From NCBI RefSeq assembly GCF_000022145.1, contig NC_011891.1, positions 1,240,001 to 1,304,000 of the forward strand: a stretch of DNA of 64,000 nucleotides. Reading direction: 5' to 3'. The position numbers and the translations under genes were made by a program. The notes beneath the pieces are model-generated. The model made no database searches, was not told where the DNA came from, and saw nothing but the letters and a program-made list of their open reading frames with translations. This document shows, one piece after another, positions 8,079 to 16,730 of this stretch; within the stretch, counting starts at the first letter, position 1, and every line of letters begins with the position of its first letter. Origin of the DNA: Anaeromyxobacter dehalogenans 2CP-1. GTDB lineage: Bacteria; Myxococcota; Myxococcia; Myxococcales; Anaeromyxobacteraceae.

Positions 8079-9146
8079 ATGAGCGATCGCGTGAGTGGAA
8101 GGAAGGCCGGGAGTGAGGAGCGGGCCGTGCCCGCGGAGCCGTTCGAGAAGAGCGCGCAGGCGGCGAAGGTCCTCGGGAACGCCGAGGCGGAGCTCCGCCT
8201 CGAACTGCGGGAGATCCCACTCGACGCGATCGAGCCAGACCCCGCTCAGCCCCGCCGCGTTTTCGATGAGGAGAAGCTCCGGAGCCTCGTCACGAGCATC
8301 CGGAAGTACGGCGTGTTGCAGGAGCCCGGTGTGGTTCCGGTCGCCGGCGAAGGCGCGAGCGCAGCGGTCCGTTACCGGCTGATCTGGGGAGAGCGGCGCT
8401 GGCGGGCGAGCCGGCTCGCGGGCCTCACCGCGCTTCGCTGCAAAGTGCTCCCCCGCGCCGCCGACTCGGCGATCGAGAAGCTCCGCACGAAGGAGCGGCA
8501 GTGGGCCGAGAACATGGAACGAGAGGGCCTCTCGCCCGTCGAGGAGGCGATCGCCATCCGCGATGCGGCCGAGCTAGAGCGGACGCTTCGGCCCGAGGTC
8601 GCGCTGGGCGAGCTCATTGAGAAGGTCGGCGCCGAGCGCGGTCTCCACGGCACCGTCGCGCGAAACCTCGTTGCGCTACTGAAAACTCCGGACTCTCTCC
8701 AGCGCGCGCTCCTCGCCCGGAGCATCAAGCGGGAGGTTGGGTTCGAGCTCGCCCGCCTCTGGAACAAGCTCCTCGCCCAGAACAACCTGCGAGGCGGGGC
8801 GAAGCGGGAAACGCAGTACCGAAACCTTGTTGCCTCGTGGGCGCGCGCACGGGGCCTCGAACTCGGCACGCAGGCCATGACGCGCTACGCTGCGGAGACC
8901 TTCCAGGATCCGAAGATCGTGAAGGCGACGTGCCGCAAGGCCGAGGAGTCGGAGCGCGCGCTCCTCTCGCGGTTCGACGATGTCGTCACACGCGCGGCGA
9001 AGGAGCGGTGGACGGTCGCGAAGACGAAGGCGGAAGTTGCCGCCCTGCGCCGGGACGCGGCTGACGGTCGGCCGCCCACGGCGAGCTCTAGGGTGGAACG
9101 GGTGGAAGACGGCCCAGCGCCCGGGCCGTACACTGGAGCACCGTGA
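8079..9146 (+). CDS. parB: ParB-like partition/regulatory protein
   Basis: A 355-residue ParB/Spo0J-family protein. The ParB N-terminal domain (about residues 45-145) shows the motifs DPAQPR and GERRWRASRLAGL, the CTP/nuclease-fold signature, followed by ENMEREGLSPVEEA and a helix-turn-helix region. The rest is helical. The ATG at 8079 follows AGGAG with good spacing. The open frame extends upstream but through the oriT leader. ParB proteins bind parS and help segregate plasmids or ICEs, and some act as transfer regulators. No parA is seen nearby, so a role at oriT or in gene control is as likely as partition. Confidence 0.85.
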   Translation: MSDRVSGRKAGSEERAVPAEPFEKSAQAAKVLGNAEAELRLELREIPLDAIEPDPAQPRRVFDEEKLRSLVTSIRKYGVLQEPGVVPVAGEGASAAVRYRLIWGERRWRASRLAGLTALRCKVLPRAADSAIEKLRTKERQWAENMEREGLSPVEEAIAIRDAAELERTLRPEVALGELIEKVGAERGLHGTVARNLVALLKTPDSLQRALLARSIKREVGFELARLWNKLLAQNNLRGGAKRETQYRNLVASWARARGLELGTQAMTRYAAETFQDPKIVKATCRKAEESERALLSRFDDVVTRAAKERWTVAKTKAEVAALRRDAADGRPPTASSRVERVEDGPAPGPYTGAP

Positions 9147-9215
9147 AGCCGGAGCCAGCTGGCGCACCTCGTTCTGGGCGCCGGTCGCGCCGCGCCCCCG
9201 GCGGGCGGCCGCCGC

Positions 9216-9299
9216 TCACATCTCGAGGATCGCGGTGACGCTCAGCCCACCCGCGGCGCAAATCAAGATGAGCCCGTGGCCGCCTCCGTTCTCGTAGAT
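9216..9299 (-). pseudogene. 3' remnant of a thiolase-like gene
   Basis: On the minus strand a short frame ending at 9216 reads MIYENGGGHGLILICAAGG and then LSVTAILEM-stop. This resembles the C-terminus of acetyl-CoA acetyltransferases (pattern ..GLvT.C.GGG.G.a...E). Upstream of about 9299 the frame no longer looks like thiolase. It is probably a scar of an insertion or deletion in a chromosomal-type gene. The rest of the 270-base gap between parB and the DUF2026 gene shows nothing else. Confidence 0.4.
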
Positions 9300-9416
9300 C
9301 ATCTTCGCGACCGGTCGCGACGATGCGCCCGCGCGTGGCTGCAAAAGGGTAGCGCAACCCGACGCTGCCACCCTTGCGGTTCAGCTAACATGCGCCAACC
9401 AGTCTCGAGGTCGCCG

Positions 9417-10049
9417 ATGCTTATCCCGTTCAACGACTACGTGCGCGCCTACCGGGTGATTCGGTCCGTCATCGACAGCTACCCGCGAACGGATGCCCGC
9501 TACTCCTGCATCGCATTCGCGATTGGGGGCATGAGGATCTTGCGCGACCACTACGAGCTCGAATCCACGGTCGCGGTCGGCGGAGCGGTCTACCGTCTGG
9601 GAGAAGAAGAGGAGGATACGCTCGCGTTCGGCCGGATGCAGGGCGGCGAGTGCGTACCCGACCGCGATGCCTTCCATTGCTGGGTCACGGCCGACGACCA
9701 CGTCATCGATTTCATGAGCCCGCTCTTCCCGGACGTCATGCGAAGCGAGGGCCGGCCAACGAAGAGCGTCCCGAAGATGTTTCAGCGTCGGCACGACGAG
9801 GTGAAATACCTCGACGACCTTCAGAACCCCGGAGACTTCGCGCTCCACACGCTCGACCAGGACGTGGCGGTCGAGATCCTCTACGACTTCTTAACGAAGC
9901 CGGTATACGAAGACATGTGGATGACGATGACACGATGGTTCGTCCCGACGCCGAAGAAGATCCGGCGCTCCGTCGATCTCTACGACCAGCGGACGAACGG
10001 GACGATCACCATCCCGTTGAGCGATGCGCCCGTCGATGGCAGCTGGTGA
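9417..10049 (+). CDS. DUF2026 family protein
   Basis: A 210-residue cytosolic protein matching my recollection of DUF2026: a helical N-terminus, a cysteine in YSCIAFAIGG, then HCWV and DHVIDFMSP. The spaced Cys, His and Asp (SC, FHCW, HVIDF) suggest a papain/transglutaminase-like active site, but no activity is established. The start at 9417 is preceded by GAGG at 9407-9410. An ATG nine codons earlier (9390) has a weaker site. It stands alone on the plus strand, about 100 bases before a DUF4917 gene, in the cargo between parB and the MoxR operon. Confidence 0.65.
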   Translation: MLIPFNDYVRAYRVIRSVIDSYPRTDARYSCIAFAIGGMRILRDHYELESTVAVGGAVYRLGEEEEDTLAFGRMQGGECVPDRDAFHCWVTADDHVIDFMSPLFPDVMRSEGRPTKSVPKMFQRRHDEVKYLDDLQNPGDFALHTLDQDVAVEILYDFLTKPVYEDMWMTMTRWFVPTPKKIRRSVDLYDQRTNGTITIPLSDAPVDGSW

Positions 10050-10149
10050 GCACGCGACAAGTTGTGCACGTCTGCAGCGGACATATTTGGGCATTCGCAC
10101 CGGTTCCACTTTCGTGGTCAGTTGACCCAAAGGAAACCAAGGTGACAAC

Positions 10150-11190
10150 GTGTCATTCGCATCTGAGGTACTGACGTACCAGGACGCGCTCGCAACCCTG
10201 GGGGATCGTCGGAAGCACGTCCTGCTCGGGAACGGGTTCAGCATCGCGTGCGACCCGGTCTTCAAGTACGGACGGCTCTACGACGCCGCCGTTTCGGCAG
10301 GGCTCAGTCCTCGAGCGCAGAACGTCTTCGACTATCTCGGTACCAGCAACTTCGAGGGGGTGATGAGACTCCTCGACGATGCTCACTGGGTCGCCGAGAC
10401 GTACGAGCTCGTGAGAGGGCGCTCTCAGATGCTCGACGACGTCGATATCGTGAAGAAAACGCTCGTCGATGCAATCGCGAACTCACACCTGGAGCACACC
10501 GGGAAGGTGCCCGACGAGAAGAAGGCGGCCGCACTCGAGTTCCTGAGTCCGTACTACAACGTGTTTACGACCAACTACGACCTGCTCGTGTACTGGGTGA
10601 ACATGCACAGGCGCGAGGGGCCGATCTGGGGTGACGGGTTCCGCGAAGACGAAGACGAACCCGACTCGCTGTACGTCGTCTTTTCGGAGCGTCTGGGCGG
10701 GCAGCGCGGGATGTTCTACCTGCACGGCGCGCTGCACCTGTACACAGCGGGCGGCGAGCTTCGGAAACACACCTGGAAACGTACCGGAACTCCGCTTACG
10801 CATCTCATCAAGGCCGGGCTTGCGAACAAGGAGTACCCGATGTTCGTGGCCGAAGGCTCCGCGAAGAAGAAGCTCGAGCAGATCCAGAGGAACGGGTATC
10901 TCTGGTACGCGCTCGACAAGCTCGCGCGGATCGAGGGCCCGCTCGTGGTGTTCGGGCTTTCACTCGGCGACTCGGACTCGCACATCACGCAAGCGCTCGC
11001 CGACAACGTGAACATGCCGGCGATCCTCGTCGGGCTGCACGGGGACCCCAAGAGCGCGGTGAACCAGGCAATCCACGCCTCCGTGGCGAAGATGATGGCG
11101 CGCAGGCAGGACCTAGTGAAGCGCCGGCACCGCGGGAAAACCCTTGAGGTCGTGTACTACGACAGCGCGACCGCGAAGGCATGGGGCTAA
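10150..11190 (+). CDS. DUF4917 family protein, SIR2-like fold
   Basis: A 346-residue protein (GTG start) with LLGNGFSIA near the N-terminus, FTTNYDLLVYW near residue 138, FYLHGALHLY and VFGLSLGDSD. These are the hallmarks of DUF4917 and of the SIR2-like Rossmann fold: a GNG/NYD nucleotide pocket, a catalytic-type His in LHGAL, and a GxSLxxxD segment. SIR2-like enzymes hydrolyse NAD, and several act in abortive infection. The activity is inferred. It lies downstream of the DUF2026 gene in the same direction and may share transcription. Confidence 0.7.
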   Translation: MSFASEVLTYQDALATLGDRRKHVLLGNGFSIACDPVFKYGRLYDAAVSAGLSPRAQNVFDYLGTSNFEGVMRLLDDAHWVAETYELVRGRSQMLDDVDIVKKTLVDAIANSHLEHTGKVPDEKKAAALEFLSPYYNVFTTNYDLLVYWVNMHRREGPIWGDGFREDEDEPDSLYVVFSERLGGQRGMFYLHGALHLYTAGGELRKHTWKRTGTPLTHLIKAGLANKEYPMFVAEGSAKKKLEQIQRNGYLWYALDKLARIEGPLVVFGLSLGDSDSHITQALADNVNMPAILVGLHGDPKSAVNQAIHASVAKMMARRQDLVKRRHRGKTLEVVYYDSATAKAWG

Positions 11191-11203
11191 GCATCGACGG
11201 GCG

Positions 11204-11221
11204 AGTGTCAGCGCTCACACT
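11204..11221. terminator. near-palindromic hairpin after the DUF4917 gene
   Basis: AGTGT-AGCGCT-ACACT symmetry over 18 bases, 14 bases after the stop codon. There is no T-run, so termination would be weak or Rho-assisted. From here to 11417 no gene is evident on either strand. Confidence 0.4.
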
Positions 11222-11417
11222 GGCGGTTGCTCTAGGCCCCCGAACTCGCCGCCGGTGATGTCAAGCCTCGTTCATCCGACTGTAGACGCGCGCGCCGACA
11301 AAGGAACGCCGCCAGACGGCCTCATGGCACGTGCTACGCTGCGGCGGCCTCGCCCGCCGCCACGGTAGGCGCGGCATGCGCCCCGAGCGCGCAGGACGCG
11401 CAGCCCCGAGCGCCGGT

Positions 11418-11918
11418 TCATGACCGCCGCCGCACGATGGGGGGCTTCGCCGCGGCGGTGTGCGGCTTCTCGGCACCCGGCAGCACCACGCCCGTCGGCA
11501 CCCGCGGAACTGCCTCCCCCGACCACCAGACCCGGAGCCGCGGGTCCCAACGCCACCCGGTGCTCTTGAGGGCCGTCCGGACCTCGGCGGGCGGCAAGCG
11601 CTCGAACTCGAGCGTGCATCGCTTCCCGTGAACGCGAAGCTGGGCGGTTACGGCCTTCGGCTTGGCCGCGCCGTGTCGGGCTGCGAGCAGCTCGTACAGC
11701 GACCTCTCGCACTTCTCGCAGATCTCCTCACGGACCGCGGCATCGCGCGCGTACAGCGGGAAGACCGGCTGCCCGCACGTGTCGGTCCTTCCTGGCGAAA
11801 GACCGGCGGCGGTCCGGAGGCAGGCCGGGCACCAGACCGCGTCCTCGGCGCTGTAGCCGAGCACCGCGAAGGGCTTTCGGGCGAGGATCTGCGCCACGGC
11901 CTCGTCGGTGCGCGCCAT
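11418..11918 (-). CDS. cysteine-rich protein of unknown function
   Basis: A 166-residue protein with CPAC at about residue 30, a lone CG pair, and CEKC at about residue 68, which together could bind one zinc ion. A second domain holds LKSTGWRWDPRLRVWW, a motif seen in small plasmid and phage proteins where it forms a compact beta-hairpin module. The C-terminus is basic. It is the last cistron of the leftward MoxR/VWA operon, and its ATG is two bases after the previous stop. Function unknown. Confidence 0.65.
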   Translation of the reverse strand: MARTDEAVAQILARKPFAVLGYSAEDAVWCPACLRTAAGLSPGRTDTCGQPVFPLYARDAAVREEICEKCERSLYELLAARHGAAKPKAVTAQLRVHGKRCTLEFERLPPAEVRTALKSTGWRWDPRLRVWWSGEAVPRVPTGVVLPGAEKPHTAAAKPPIVRRRS

Positions 11919-11920
11919 GG

Positions 11921-12094
11921 CTACGCCTCCTCCGGCTCGGCGCCGTCGTAGGGCGTGATCGGCTGCATGTGGATGTCGGGCGGGTGGTAGTCGCCGCAGA
12001 GCTCGCAGCAGACGATCTCGAGCTGCACGTCCTCGAACAGCTTCTCGATCGCGTCGTCGAGATCGGTGAACCGGGCTGCCTTCGTGTAGAGCAT
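11921..12094 (-). CDS. small CxxC protein
   Basis: A 57-residue acidic protein starting MLYTKAARF, with CCELCGDYHPPDIH in the middle. The Cys and His residues there could form a zinc site. The start was chosen because CAGGGAGAC lies just upstream, the same leader found before the genes at 18761 and 15711. An ATG nine codons earlier lacks such a site. It is coupled to the next gene by a two-base gap. Function unknown. Confidence 0.6.
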   Translation of the reverse strand: MLYTKAARFTDLDDAIEKLFEDVQLEIVCCELCGDYHPPDIHMQPITPYDGAEPEEA

Positions 12095-12112
12095 GTGACC
12101 GTCTCCCTGTTT

Positions 12113-12161
12113 GGGCGGCATCGCGCCGCTCTCACCCGAAGTGGAGCGGCCGATGACGCCC
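12113..12161 (-). repeat. intercistronic hairpin, family member 1
   Basis: Imperfect inverted repeat GGGCG-GCATCGC-GCCGCTC with GAGCGGC-CGATGA-CGCCC, directly 5' of the CAGGGAGAC ribosome site of the 12094 gene. In transcript sense it contains GGGTGAGAGCGGC, closely matching the element at 18781-18832. The rest of the 241-base gap up to the VWA gene has no gene. Confidence 0.6.
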
Positions 12162-12335
12162 GGGAGCGCGCGGAGGCCGCGCCGGTGCCGGCCCCGCCGC
12201 AGTTCGGCGGCGACCGTGCCAGCGAGCCTCTCGGAGCTGGCGCGGTCGCGCGCGCGGGGCCCGGCGGCTTCCCGGCGCGGCCGGAGCAAGCGTGGGAGAC
12301 GGTCTCGTGCTCGGCGGCAGCGCCGCCCGCTCCCA

Positions 12336-13628
12336 TCACGAGAAGAGGGCGTCCGCAACGGAGGGCTCCAGGGTCGCGAGGTCGGTGACGCCGTGCGCCT
12401 CGTCGCACCATGGCGACAGCGCTCCCGCAGGCATCCCGATGGCCAGGCCGTAGATGCTGACGCCCAGTTCCGCGGCGCGTGCGCGTAGCTCGGCGGCGGG
12501 ACCAGCCTCGTCCTCGCCGTCCGAGACGAGGACGAGGTCGGCGGTCCGGAGCATGCCGCGCGTTCCAGCGATGACCTCGAGCCCGCGCTCGATCGCGGCC
12601 GCGATCGAGGTTCCGCCCGAGCAGCGCACGAACAGCGCCTGTTCCGGCAGGGCAGCGCCGGGCGACACCACCTCGACATGGAATGGAGCGGCGTTGTACG
12701 CGACGAGCGCGAACGTCCTGCGCTCCGCGCGCGCCTGCTCCAGCAGCGCGAGCGCGAGTGCGGTCGCCCAGACGTCGCGCTCGCCCCCGCCGCCGTCCAT
12801 CGACGAGCTCTTGTCTAGCAGCACCACCAGGGGGCCGCGGCCGAGCCGGTCGCTCCCGGTGAGCTGGTACTCGAGGACCTGGTGCTCGAGGAGGCTCCGG
12901 AAGAAGTCCAGCCGCCGGCGCGGGTCGGTGAGCCGGGCGAGCTCGAACGGCAGGGCACGGGCCAGATCAGCGCCCTGCACGACGTCGTTCACCTCATCGG
13001 CGCCGTGCCGCACGCGCGAACGGCGCTTCGAGGCGGCGATGCGCTTCATGCGACCGGCGAGGAGCGCGATGCGCCGTAGGCGCGAGTCGCTCCGGAGCCG
13101 CGCCGCGAGCGACTGCGCGCGCCGTCCGTCACCCGCGGCGCCGCCCGCCGTGGACGAGCCGGGGGCGAAGCCCACCCCGGCGAGACCCTCCACGGCGTCA
13201 CGCACCTCTCCGATGGCACGCGACGCCGCCGCGCAGGCGGCGAGAAGCGGGCGCCGAAGGGGATCCTTGCTGGTCCCAGGTGCCGCGTCAGGTCCTGGCG
13301 CCTCCGGCGGTGGAAGCTCGCCGAGGGCGTCCAGGAGCGACTCGACGGCAGCCGCGGCGGCGCTGGCGTCGCCGCGGCACTCCGCGGCGAGCCGGCTGAA
13401 CTGCGGGAGTGCCTCGCAGCTCGCGTGGATCCGCTCGGCCCACGCGCGCAGCGCGGGCACGCATTCGTCCTCGGACAGAGGTTCGCACTCGCCGGCGTAG
13501 AGCCGCTCGAAGAGCTCGTCCGCCAGCCGGAGCTGCGGCGAGTCGTTCGTCGCCGGCAACGGAAGCCCCCGCGCGTCGCGGTGCTGGATGAGGTGCCACT
13601 TCGGGACGTCGTAGATGTTCCGTCGCAT
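12336..13628 (-). CDS. VWA-domain protein, partner of MoxR ATPase
   Basis: A 430-residue protein ending in a von Willebrand factor A domain (about residue 260 onward). It has the metal-site motif DKSSSMDG, a conserved threonine in SGGTSIAAAIERGL and VSDGEDE. The N-terminal half is helical and Ala/Pro-rich. MoxR ATPases with VWA partners act as chaperone-like machines that load metal or remodel complexes, as in the RavA-ViaA and CbbQ-CbbO pairs. The ATG at 13628 has GAGGAGG upstream and lies 11 bases after the MoxR stop. The open frame continues upstream, but only as antisense-like low-complexity residues. Confidence 0.85.
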   Translation of the reverse strand: MRRNIYDVPKWHLIQHRDARGLPLPATNDSPQLRLADELFERLYAGECEPLSEDECVPALRAWAERIHASCEALPQFSRLAAECRGDASAAAAAVESLLDALGELPPPEAPGPDAAPGTSKDPLRRPLLAACAAASRAIGEVRDAVEGLAGVGFAPGSSTAGGAAGDGRRAQSLAARLRSDSRLRRIALLAGRMKRIAASKRRSRVRHGADEVNDVVQGADLARALPFELARLTDPRRRLDFFRSLLEHQVLEYQLTGSDRLGRGPLVVLLDKSSSMDGGGGERDVWATALALALLEQARAERRTFALVAYNAAPFHVEVVSPGAALPEQALFVRCSGGTSIAAAIERGLEVIAGTRGMLRTADLVLVSDGEDEAGPAAELRARAAELGVSIYGLAIGMPAGALSPWCDEAHGVTDLATLEPSVADALFS

Positions 13629-13639
13629 GGCGCGCCTCC

Positions 13640-14809
13640 TCAGCGGGCGGTGGCGAGCCCGAGCCCGTGCGTCACGCAACGGGCGAGGTCCGCGTGGAGC
13701 TGCGCGATCTCCTGCCCGGCGTCGGCGAGGGCCACCTTGGCGCGCGGGCCCGCCCCGCGCGCCAACTCGGCGAGCCGCGCCTGCTGCGCCTTGAAGTCGT
13801 CGAGCGCTTGCGCCGCGCTCGCGATGTAGGCCTTCCGGTCGGAGGAGCGGAGCCCGGCGACCTTGGCGGCGGTCTCGCGGGCCGCGTCGAGGATCTCCGC
13901 CGCTTTCGCGCTCACCGGGTCGGCGAGCTCGCCGACGAGCCGCGCGACCTTGGCGCGCTCCTTCGGCTCGCGCCAGAGCGCGTCCACGAGGACGAGGAGG
14001 TCCTCGGGCGTCGTCGCGGCCTCGCCGGCGAGGAATGCGTGCGCCTGGACGACGCGGAGGCTCTTCTTCCAGCGGCGATCGGAGGCGACGATGCCCTCCG
14101 CGGAGCACGCGTCGCGCACCGCCACGAGCGCGTCCACGGTCGCGTCGGTGATGGCCACCGCCGCGGCGGCGGCCTGGGCCTCGAGGAGGTCCTGGAGCGT
14201 GAACGCCGAGGGGAGCGCCGGCTCCGGGCCCGTCACGACCGCGCGGAAGCTCGCGGGCCGGCGGAGGTACTGCACGTCGAAACGGAGGAGGAAGCGGTCG
14301 AAGAGCGCCTCTAGCTCCTTCCCATCGGGGAGTTCGTTCGACGCGCCGAAGAGGCTCACGAGCGGCATCACCAGCGGCGCGCCGTCGTTGTGGAAGAGGC
14401 GCTCGTTCATCGCGGTGAGGAGGCTGTTCAGGATGGCGGAGTTCGCCTTGAAGACCTCGTCGACGAAGGCGAACTGCGCCTCGGGCAGCTTGCCCGCGAT
14501 GACCCGGGCGTACCGATCCTGCTCGAGCGCCTTGAGGCTCACCGGGCCGAACAGCTCCTCGGGAGTCGAGAACTTCGTGAGGAGCCGCTCGAAGTAGCGG
14601 CCCCCGAAGGCCCGGGCGATGGAACGCACGAGGGCGCTCTTCGCCGTACCGGGCGGTCCGAGGAGGAGAACGTGCTCGCCGGCGAGCACGGCACAGAGCG
14701 CGCCGTCGATGACCTCGCGGCGCTCCGGGAATCGGGCGTTGAGCTCCTGCCGAAGCTGCTCGACTGGGACGCGCAGGGCGGAAGACGTGGTGGTGGCGTT
14801 CTGGGACAT
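13640..14809 (-). CDS. MoxR-family AAA+ ATPase
   Basis: A 389-residue ATPase with Walker A GPPGTAKS at residues 51-58, Walker B FAFVDEVFKAN, and the MoxR signature SAILNSLLTAMNERLF followed by FGASNELPDG (sensor 1). The lid domain follows, then an Ala-rich coiled tail. It probably remodels a target together with the adjacent VWA protein. It is preceded 26 bases upstream by the unknown 291-residue protein. All are on one leftward operon with radC and a ParB-like gene, an arrangement I have no named system for. Confidence 0.9.
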   Translation of the reverse strand: MSQNATTTSSALRVPVEQLRQELNARFPERREVIDGALCAVLAGEHVLLLGPPGTAKSALVRSIARAFGGRYFERLLTKFSTPEELFGPVSLKALEQDRYARVIAGKLPEAQFAFVDEVFKANSAILNSLLTAMNERLFHNDGAPLVMPLVSLFGASNELPDGKELEALFDRFLLRFDVQYLRRPASFRAVVTGPEPALPSAFTLQDLLEAQAAAAAVAITDATVDALVAVRDACSAEGIVASDRRWKKSLRVVQAHAFLAGEAATTPEDLLVLVDALWREPKERAKVARLVGELADPVSAKAAEILDAARETAAKVAGLRSSDRKAYIASAAQALDDFKAQQARLAELARGAGPRAKVALADAGQEIAQLHADLARCVTHGLGLATAR

Positions 14810-14835
14810 GTCGTGACCTCGTGAGTGATGCGGGA

Positions 14836-15711
14836 TCAGGAAGCCTTGGCCTGGAGGAGGCCCTCGACGTGCCGGGTGAGGTCGTCGAGCTTCGCATCCA
14901 GGTCGGAGACCTGGACGTGGAGCACGGAGTGGTAGAGGCGAGCCTTCGCGCGCAGCTCGTCGAAGGTTGCGAGCCGGCGCGTTAGCGTGGACACGCGATC
15001 GGGCGGCTCCCGCAGGAAGGCGTCAATCTCGGCGGTGAGCAGGGCGAGGTCCTGCTCGAGCGCGGAGCGCGCAGCGTCGCCGAGGGCCTTGGAGGCCTCC
15101 GGTGAAGCGTGCACCGGGACGACGTCGATGCGGCTCCCGCCGATCCCCGCCACCGCCATCTGGAGGCGCCGGAGCGTCGCCGCGAACGGCGCGGGCACCC
15201 AGTAGATGCCGCCGTGCTCGCGGAGCGTCACCGCCGCGCAGGAGGCGAGCGTCTTCACGAGCGCGCGCCGGACGTCGTCCGGCGTGTGCGTGCGGAGGAG
15301 CCCCTCGTAGCGCTCCCGCACGGCACGGACGAGCTCGTGATCGGGCGCGTCGCTCGCGAGAGCCGGCGTCGCCTGCTTCTGAAGGATGAGGCGCGCCTCC
15401 TGCCGGTAGCTGACGTTCCCGGCGCCGTCGCGCTGCTCCTCGACGACGGCGAAGACAAGCTCGTCGTCGTCCTCTTTCCCGAGGCGGATGAGGTGGCCCT
15501 GCTGCCCGACCGCCGCCTCTCGGACGGCGGTGCGGAGCGCCTTCTCCGGCGTCGGCGGCTCGGGGAGGAGCGCGGTGGACAGCCCGGCGCCGGTCCAGAC
15601 CTCCTCCAGGCGTGCCCTGCTGATGCGGGCGTCCTGGAGCGTCCACCAGAGCATGTCTCCGACGTGCTCGCCCGCGGTCTGGAGGTGGTTTCGGATGAGC
15701 GAGAGGCTCAT
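14836..15711 (-). CDS. uncharacterized protein in the MoxR/VWA operon
   Basis: A 291-residue soluble protein, helical at both ends, with a central mixed region holding GGIYWVPA. The last 70 residues look like a coiled coil (heptads through LDAKLDDLTRHVEGLL). It may be of the DUF6744 type found beside MoxR genes on plasmids, but I am not certain. The start has GACAGGGAGA upstream, matching the shared leader of this operon, and a 13-base-pair hairpin just before that. A substrate or adaptor of the ATPase is a reasonable guess. Confidence 0.6.
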   Translation of the reverse strand: MSLSLIRNHLQTAGEHVGDMLWWTLQDARISRARLEEVWTGAGLSTALLPEPPTPEKALRTAVREAAVGQQGHLIRLGKEDDDELVFAVVEEQRDGAGNVSYRQEARLILQKQATPALASDAPDHELVRAVRERYEGLLRTHTPDDVRRALVKTLASCAAVTLREHGGIYWVPAPFAATLRRLQMAVAGIGGSRIDVVPVHASPEASKALGDAARSALEQDLALLTAEIDAFLREPPDRVSTLTRRLATFDELRAKARLYHSVLHVQVSDLDAKLDDLTRHVEGLLQAKAS

Positions 15712-15739
15712 GGCTTAGATCTCCCTGTCGAACGAGCGC

Positions 15740-15779
15740 GGCACCGCGCCGCGCGCCACGCGTGAGGCGGCGCGGTGCC
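15740..15779 (-). repeat. intercistronic hairpin, family member 2 (13-bp perfect stem)
   Basis: GGCACCGCGCCGC (15740-15752) pairs perfectly with GCGGCGCGGTGCC (15767-15779) around a 14-base loop. It lies between the radC stop and the ribosome site of the 15711 gene. The same stem sequence recurs at 18472-18510 and partly at 16502-16545. Confidence 0.75.
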
Positions 15780-15807
15780 CGCGACCGGTGGGGAGAGGGT
15801 GCGGCGG

Positions 15808-16479
15808 TCACCTGCGCCAGCGGCCCGCCTCGACGAACGAGTAGTACCCGCCGCTCGCGAGGATCAGATGGTCCCTTGCCGTCAACCCGACCAGCTCGGA
15901 TGCCGCCCTGAGACGCTCCGTGAGGTCATGGTCTTCCGGCGACGGGTCGGCAGATCCGCTGGGATGATTGTGCGCGAAGATGACTCCGTGCGCGCCGACG
16001 CGCAGTGCCTCGCGGAGGACGTCTCGTGGCGCCACGGGGCACTGGGTGAGCGAGCCCTCGGAGATCTTCGCCGTCTTGATGAGCCGGCAGCGTACGTCGA
16101 GGAGCACGACGTGGAACTGCTCACGCTCGGCGTGCGCGACGTCGCGGAGCAGCTCGTACACGCGCGCCGGGTCCTGAAGTCGCTCCCCGCGCTTCGGCGG
16201 CGACCACGCACCGCGCCGGCCGAGCTCGAACGCGGCGACGAGCGCCGCCGCGCGCGCGGGCCCGATCCCGGTCACCTGGCGCAGGTCGTCGGTGGAGGCC
16301 CACGCGATCTCGGGGAGCGGCTTCTCGTCGAGCAAGCGGATAGCGGCGTCGCGCACGTTGTTCGCGCCGGCCGTGGGGCCGAGCAGGACCGCGACGAGCT
16401 CGGCGTCCGAGAGGGCGCGCGCTCCGAGCAGCTCCAGGCGCTCGTGAGCGCTAGGCGTTTCGACAGTCTTCGACTCCAT
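15808..16479 (-). CDS. radC: RadC-like JAB/MPN domain protein
   Basis: A 223-residue protein of the RadC family. N-terminal helix-hairpin-helix residues (VTGIGPARAAALVAAFELGRR) are followed by the JAB domain, with the metal motif FAHNHPSG and the downstream PS and D residues, and ending HLILASGGYYSF. Length equals typical RadC (about 225). RadC relatives are common on integrative elements and are linked to recombination or anti-restriction, but the biochemical role is not settled. It is preceded by a large hairpin and the GAGGTGG ribosome site. Confidence 0.9.
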   Translation of the reverse strand: MESKTVETPSAHERLELLGARALSDAELVAVLLGPTAGANNVRDAAIRLLDEKPLPEIAWASTDDLRQVTGIGPARAAALVAAFELGRRGAWSPPKRGERLQDPARVYELLRDVAHAEREQFHVVLLDVRCRLIKTAKISEGSLTQCPVAPRDVLREALRVGAHGVIFAHNHPSGSADPSPEDHDLTERLRAASELVGLTARDHLILASGGYYSFVEAGRWRR

Positions 16480-16499
16480 GGGCCACCTCGTCTGTGTGA

Positions 16500-16637
16500 C
16501 GGCGGCACCGCGCCGCCTTCCCCGTCAGGGAGGCGGCGGCGCCGACGGGAGGTGGGAGCGAACTCTCCGGCGGACCAGCGAGGTCGGTCCGCGCTTTCTC
16601 ACGAGAAGAGGCCCCCGGGGCCAGCTGCCCCGGGGGC
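16500..16637 (-). repeat. two intercistronic hairpins (family member 3 and a 10-bp perfect stem)
   Basis: The gap between the ParB-like stop (16731) and radC holds two structures. At 16611-16620 and 16628-16637, GCCCCCGGGG pairs perfectly with CCCCGGGGGC around seven bases. On the minus strand it is followed by CTCTTCTC, so it could terminate weakly. At 16502-16545, GGCACCGCGCCGCC and the GGCGGC run form an imperfect stem related to the elements at 15740 and 18472. No gene is seen in the 251-base gap. Confidence 0.65.
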
Positions 16638-16730
16638 CCGCGGTCGGCCGTGACAGGGAGGACACGCCTACCGCAAAACGAAACGGGCGCGCCGCGCGGG
16701 GGTGCAACGCTTCCCGCAGTGGCTCGAGCG

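Noticed and set aside
13629-14897. Upstream extension of the VWA frame to an 853-residue protein
   Set aside because: The added 423 residues overlap the MoxR gene out of frame and are Arg/Pro/Ala low complexity. ATG 13628 has a good ribosome site.
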